Below, in pieces: positions 60,691 through 64,000 of a stretch of DNA of 64,000 nt. The translations under genes were made by a program, and so were the position numbers. The stretch is taken from the NCBI GenBank assembly GCA_031366005.1, contig JANLZB010000013.1, positions 1 through 64,000 on the forward strand, given 5' to 3'. This DNA is from JANLUX01 sp031366005 (GTDB lineage: Bacteria; Bacteroidota; Bacteroidia; AKYH767-A; OLB10). Each line of letters starts with the position of its first letter. Within the stretch, counting starts at the first letter, position 1. Below the pieces are notes generated by a model, which worked only from the letters and a program-made list of their open reading frames with translations, ran no database searches and had not been told where the DNA came from.

Positions 60691-60698
60691 TAATTTTG
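60691..60698 (+). promoter_or_regulatory. TAnnTTTG promoter box of the first ompH gene
   Basis: TAATTTTG, perfect. It lies 49 bases before the preferred ATG (60748), so ompH has a promoter apart from bamA. Confidence 0.55.
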
Positions 60699-60747
60699 GC
60701 ACGAATCCCGATGGAGTATGAGAAAAGCAACAGAAAATTCATTCATC

Positions 60748-61401
60748 ATGAAAAACAACATTAAATTATTACTCGCATTGGTCTTTACCATGTGCGCACC
60801 TTTCTCAATTTTTGCTCAGAAATATGCATTTGTTGATACACAGTACATCTTAGATAATATTTCTGATTACAAAGCAGCACAGCAGCAGCTGGACCAGGTA
60901 AGCATCAACTGGCAAAAAGAAATTGAAGCCAAATATGCTGTCATTGATAAATTATATAAAGACTATCAGGCGGAGCAGATTCTTTTAACCGAGGAGATGA
61001 AACGTAAGCGCGAAGCAGAAATCACCACCAAAGAAAAAGAAGTAAAAGAATTTCAAAAACAAAAATTTGGTTTTGAAGGCGAGCTCTTCAAGAAAAAACA
61101 AGAATTAGTAAAACCCATCCAGGATAAAATTTACAATGCAATTAAAAAATTAGCTACTGACCAGGGCTATGCCGTTATCTTTGATAAAAGCAGCGAGCAC
61201 CTCACCATGCTTTACACTAATCCTAAATATGATAAGAGTGATGATATACTTTTATCAATGGGATATAAAGCAGGTACAAAAACCGGAGGTGGTGCCATTG
61301 ATTTGCATGGTGGCGCAGGTGACAGCAAAAGTAATAGCGGTGGCAGTGAGCCGAAAAGTAATCCTGGCAACGACCGTGGCAATATGCCTGATAAAAAATA
61401 A
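60748..61401 (+). CDS. OmpH/Skp-family periplasmic chaperone
   Basis: 217 aa from the ATG at 60748 (MKNNIKLLLAL); the upstream ATG at 60718 adds ten polar residues. The signal peptide ends SIFAQ. The Skp-like start KYAFVDTQYILDNISDYKAAQQQL leads into a long coiled coil (IDKLYKDYQAEQILLTEEM) and the base YAVIFDKSSEHLTMLYTNP. A Gly/Ser-rich tail of about 40 residues is an extra. It would escort barrel proteins to BamA. Confidence 0.92.
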   Translation: MKNNIKLLLALVFTMCAPFSIFAQKYAFVDTQYILDNISDYKAAQQQLDQVSINWQKEIEAKYAVIDKLYKDYQAEQILLTEEMKRKREAEITTKEKEVKEFQKQKFGFEGELFKKKQELVKPIQDKIYNAIKKLATDQGYAVIFDKSSEHLTMLYTNPKYDKSDDILLSMGYKAGTKTGGGAIDLHGGAGDSKSNSGGSEPKSNPGNDRGNMPDKK

Positions 61402-61518
61402 AATATTGCTTTGTAATATGAAATGCGAAGAACAGTTTTCGGATTTCGATATTCGTATTTCGGATTTAATAATCTAAAAATCTATAATTTAAAATCTAAA
61501 ATCATAAATTAAACCCTC

Positions 61519-62028
61519 ATGTCAAAAATCTTAAAACTGTCATTACTTGTTTTAATAATTGTATCAACAAAGTTACAGGCGCAGGCGCAAAAGTTTGGTC
61601 ATATTAATTCCACGCTTTTGCTGCAGCAAATGCCCGAAACAAAAAACGCTGATACCACCGTTCAGAAATTTGGTGCTTCACTGGAGTCGCAACTTAAAAC
61701 AATGACTGCTGAATACCAGAGCAAAGTAGCCGATTACAAAAACAAAGAGCAATCAATGGCTGAACCCATTAAAGATGCAAAGCTGAAAGAAATCAGCGAT
61801 CTGGAACAACGCATTCAGGATTTCCAGGAGAGCGCACAGTCATCAATCCAGAAAAAGAAAGAAGAAATTTATTCTCCTATCATTAAAAAAGCAGAGGATG
61901 CCATTCATAACATTGCCAAAGAAAAAGGTTATGCTTATGTTTTTGATACCAGTGTAGGTGCATTTCTTTATGCACAGGATTCAGATGATATAATGCCTTT
62001 GGTAAAAGCAAAGCTTGGACTGAAATAA
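61519..62028 (+). CDS. OmpH/Skp-family periplasmic chaperone, second copy
   Basis: 169 aa with a signal peptide ending LQAQ. The family pattern is QKFGHINSTLLLQQMPETKNAD, a coiled coil of about 90 residues, and YAYVFDTSVGAFLYAQDSDDI at the base. It is the compact form, without the Gly-rich tail of its neighbour. Tandem ompH genes after bamA are usual in Bacteroidota. A terminator follows. Confidence 0.93.
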   Translation: MSKILKLSLLVLIIVSTKLQAQAQKFGHINSTLLLQQMPETKNADTTVQKFGASLESQLKTMTAEYQSKVADYKNKEQSMAEPIKDAKLKEISDLEQRIQDFQESAQSSIQKKKEEIYSPIIKKAEDAIHNIAKEKGYAYVFDTSVGAFLYAQDSDDIMPLVKAKLGLK

Positions 62029-62030
62029 AA

Positions 62031-62177
62031 CAAGAAGCAGCAGCAGGAAACAGGAGGCAGCTGCAAGAGACAGTAAAAAAAGTAAGTGAATGATTGATAA
62101 ATCAAAGGCTGATAATATTACGCAGCCTTTTTTGTTACCTGTTAACAAGGCTGCCTCCTGCTGCTGCTACTGCCGCT
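62031..62177. repeat. GCAG-rich inverted repeat (family H), copy 2, around a terminator
   Basis: GCAGCAGCAGGAAACAGGAG (62037-62056) faces GGCTGCCTCCTGCTGCTGCT (62149-62168) as imperfect complements. The intrinsic terminator at 62104-62133 sits in the loop, as if the repeat arms flank it. Confidence 0.75.
62104..62133 (+). terminator. Intrinsic terminator after the ompH pair
   Basis: AAAGGCTG and CAGCCTTT pair perfectly around 11 bases, followed by six T in total. Confidence 0.85.
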
Positions 62178-62187
62178 AAAGACGAAC

Positions 62188-63018
62188 ATGTCCAATCAAC
62201 TCGCTAATATAATCTCCTCACAACCCCTCGGTATTTTCGATTCCGGCATAGGCGGCCTCACCGTTGCAAGTGCGGTAAATGAATTGCTTCCTAATGAATC
62301 ATTAATTTATTTTGGCGACACTGCTCATTTACCTTACGGTGATAAATCGCCTGCTTCCATTCAGAAATGGGCTGTAGCCATCAGTGATTTTTTAATGCAG
62401 TTCGATTGCAAAATGCTCATCATCGCCTGCAACAGTATTTCATCCGTTGCATTCGACACCGTTAAAAAACACATTGGTAAAAAAGCCATTGTAGTAAATG
62501 TAATTGATCCCGTGGTTGATTACATTGCCCGCCAACCTGCAGCCAAACACATTGGAGTTATCGGCACCAAAGCCACCATACGTTCTGATGTGTATGCACA
62601 AAAGATTTTAAAGGCAAATAAAAAAGCTGAAGTATCATCACAAGCCACTCCCCTGCTTGCACCCATGATTGAAGAAGGATTTTTCAACAACAAAATCAGC
62701 CGCACCATCATCCATGATTATTTATCCCGTCCTAAGCTGAAAAACATTGACAGCCTCATCCTCGGTTGCACCCATTACCCGCTTATTAAACCTGAGATAG
62801 AACAGTATTATAAAAACCGTGTTTCCATTGTTGACTCCGCACAGATTGTTGCACAGTATGTGCGCGACCAACTACAAAAAAATAATTTACTTCACACAGG
62901 CAAGCCACGTAAGCACCGTTTTTTTGTTTCTGATTACACACCCTCCTTCGAACAAAGCACCCGCCTCTTTTTTAAAGGCGATGTGAAATTGAAGAAAGAG
63001 GACTTGTGGAAGGGTTAA
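62188..63018 (+). CDS. murI: Glutamate racemase
   Basis: 276 aa. The first active-site region is IFDSGIGGLTVA, the two catalytic Cys are in IIACNSISS and LGCTHYPL, and FGDTAHLPYGDKS is the conserved loop. It supplies D-Glu for peptidoglycan. It ends the uppS-bamA-ompH-ompH-murI set, though the terminator upstream suggests it also has its own promoter. Its stop is one base from the stop of the convergent gene. Confidence 0.97.
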   Translation: MSNQLANIISSQPLGIFDSGIGGLTVASAVNELLPNESLIYFGDTAHLPYGDKSPASIQKWAVAISDFLMQFDCKMLIIACNSISSVAFDTVKKHIGKKAIVVNVIDPVVDYIARQPAAKHIGVIGTKATIRSDVYAQKILKANKKAEVSSQATPLLAPMIEEGFFNNKISRTIIHDYLSRPKLKNIDSLILGCTHYPLIKPEIEQYYKNRVSIVDSAQIVAQYVRDQLQKNNLLHTGKPRKHRFFVSDYTPSFEQSTRLFFKGDVKLKKEDLWKG

Positions 63019-63019
63019 A

Positions 63020-63652
63020 TTAAAATCTTAAAACTATTCCTGCTCCTAAACCAATACCATTAAAGAAAAAGTTTCTATCCGAATAAGTGTAATAGATTGC
63101 CCTGTGATCCGCTCTTGCCGATTTCAATTCAAAATAATATCCTGTATAGCCCAGATTGAAATTAAAGCCAAAATGTTCCTTGATAAAAATAAGTAAACCC
63201 GTGTTAAGCCCGTATCCGATTCCTCTGTAAGAATATAGATCACGATAATTGCCTAACAAGTCATGATGCTTTTCCCCATTGAAATTTAAAATCGCGTAAT
63301 TCAAACCTATTCCCCCGTACCACCTGAAATTTTCTTTAGTGATGAAATTATACTCTGATAGTATTCCGGCCTGAACAATACCACTGCTTGCAGCCGATGA
63401 AGTATCAGAATAATCCCAAACCAAACCCGCTTTTACTTCAACTCCGAGGTTAATACGTTCCGTTATTTCATATCTGAGTTCGAGCGGTATGGATAACATG
63501 GAAGAACTGCTGTTCCTCCTCATATCAACTTTGCTTAATGTTCTGTATCCTGCAAATCCGTATCCTGAACGAAACTGAAATTCCTTTTTGCGTTGAGCTT
63601 CACTAAAACCAAATACAAAAATGAATATTAATGCAAGGGTAATTTTTTTCAT
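63020..63652 (-). CDS. Outer-membrane beta-barrel protein, unknown function
   Basis: 210 aa from the ATG at 63652 (MKKITLALIFIFVFGFSEAQ, a clear signal peptide); a longer frame would run through the upstream terminator. Eight or so amphipathic strands (YGFAGYRTL, LSIPLELRYEITERINLGVEV, YGGIGLNYAILNF, GYGLNTGLLIFIKEHFGFNFNL) end with FNGIGLGAGIVLRF, a typical barrel C-terminus. It resembles small OmpW- or outer membrane beta-barrel-type proteins, but no name can be given. Confidence 0.75.
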   Translation of the reverse strand: MKKITLALIFIFVFGFSEAQRKKEFQFRSGYGFAGYRTLSKVDMRRNSSSSMLSIPLELRYEITERINLGVEVKAGLVWDYSDTSSAASSGIVQAGILSEYNFITKENFRWYGGIGLNYAILNFNGEKHHDLLGNYRDLYSYRGIGYGLNTGLLIFIKEHFGFNFNLGYTGYYFELKSARADHRAIYYTYSDRNFFFNGIGLGAGIVLRF

Positions 63653-63685
63653 GGAAACAAAAATGGGGTTTAATGCGGATAACCT

Positions 63686-63721
63686 AAAAAAAAAGAAGCC
63701 CGTTCGCACAGACTTCTTTTT
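63686..63721 (-). terminator. Intrinsic terminator with GNRA loop
   Basis: On the minus strand GAAGTCTGT and ACGGGCTTC pair (with G-T wobbles) around a GCGA tetraloop, followed by nine T. It ends the leftward gene at the right edge. Confidence 0.85.
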
Positions 63722-63770
63722 ATCAATATAACACATCTATAACCCTAACTCAAAATTCAAAATTCATAAC

Positions 63771-64000
63771 TCACTTCGGTATCGACTTCATCTTCACCAG
63801 CACCTTATCCTTATCTCCTGCATAAATGTCGGTTTGAGTAGTCACTGTAGTATAATTTGTATAAGTAAACGTCAAATCCCAAATCTCAGGTTTAATATCG
63901 CTGCGCTTAATCCTTCCTTGGCTGTCTGTCACCTCCTGAAATTCAACCACACCATCCGTACCATTCACCGTCACACCTGCCAAAGGTGATCCATCATACT
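63771..64000 (-). CDS. Carboxypeptidase-regulatory-like domain protein, 5' part outside window
   Basis: The last 76 codons of a leftward gene whose frame stays open to the window edge. DGSPLAGVTVNGTDGVVEF followed by TDSQGRIKRSDIKPEIWDLTFTYTNYTT has the shape of a carboxypeptidase regulatory-like or other beta-sandwich unit, in which a Gly-rich strand is followed by a T(D/N)xxGR turn. It ends in a short basic tail (KVLVKMKSIPK). Nothing more can be said of the whole protein. It has its own terminator. Confidence 0.65.
   Translation of the reverse strand, partial: YDGSPLAGVTVNGTDGVVEFQEVTDSQGRIKRSDIKPEIWDLTFTYTNYTTVTTQTDIYAGDKDKVLVKMKSIPK

Overview
The window is AT-rich chromosomal DNA of a member of the Bacteroidota. 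The evidence is the type IX secretion (T9SS) C-terminal sorting domains on several secreted proteins, a PorZ-like protein, a TonB receptor with HmuY-like partners, promoters of the TAnnTTTG type, no Shine-Dalgarno sequences, and the gene order uppS-bamA-ompH-ompH-murI. A Chitinophagales-like lineage is plausible, but that is only an impression. I see no prophage, IS element, CRISPR array, rRNA or tRNA gene.

Layout. 1-5040: the end of a PKD/FN3 secreted protein, an S46 dipeptidyl peptidase and a T9SS cargo protein. 5373-13737: pterin dehydratase, an HU/SPOR protein, kdsB, a DPP-IV-like peptidase, riboflavin synthase, an MFS transporter, and an unusual three-gene unit (T9SS cargo, 94-aa protein, nucleotidyltransferase). 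13858-25476: rlmN, an amidohydrolase, a ParE-type toxin-antitoxin pair, a DUF4468-like protein, a LysM D,D-carboxypeptidase, an M48 lipoprotein, phosphoglucose/phosphomannose isomerase, a DUF4907-like lipoprotein, uvrC and two LPS-type glycosyltransferases. 25545-39523: a membrane protein, OmpA lipoprotein, SDR, tyrS, LuxE-like and Nfu proteins, a class A serine hydrolase, an alpha-solenoid protein, a YyaL protein, a 32-aa Lys/Ala-rich peptide and an M13 peptidase. 39616-50734: HicAB, a NupG-like permease, a MacB-type permease, another T9SS cargo protein, PorZ, aspS, an M28 peptidase and a conserved hypothetical. 50969-55498: a TonB receptor with two HmuY-like proteins. 55705-63018: thymidine kinase, an outer-membrane protein, and uppS-bamA-ompH-ompH-murI. 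The right edge holds two leftward genes, the last cut by the window.

Together the genes describe a Gram-negative cell that builds LPS (kdsB, GT9, GT2) and an outer membrane (BamA, Skp-like chaperones, OmpA). It exports proteins by T9SS (PorZ plus at least four cargo proteins), digests peptides outside the cytoplasm (S46, S9, M13, M28, M48), and probably takes up heme or a metal chelate (50969-55498).

The most striking layer is not genes but short palindromic repeats of about ten families. They sit between genes and also inside coding sequence. One supplies the start codon and most of a lipoprotein signal peptide (21293-21357). Two copies of another family are read in frame inside a transporter and inside AspRS. 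A third forms the last codons of kdsB. Promoter boxes at seven genes lie exactly four bases before the start codon, which predicts leaderless mRNAs.
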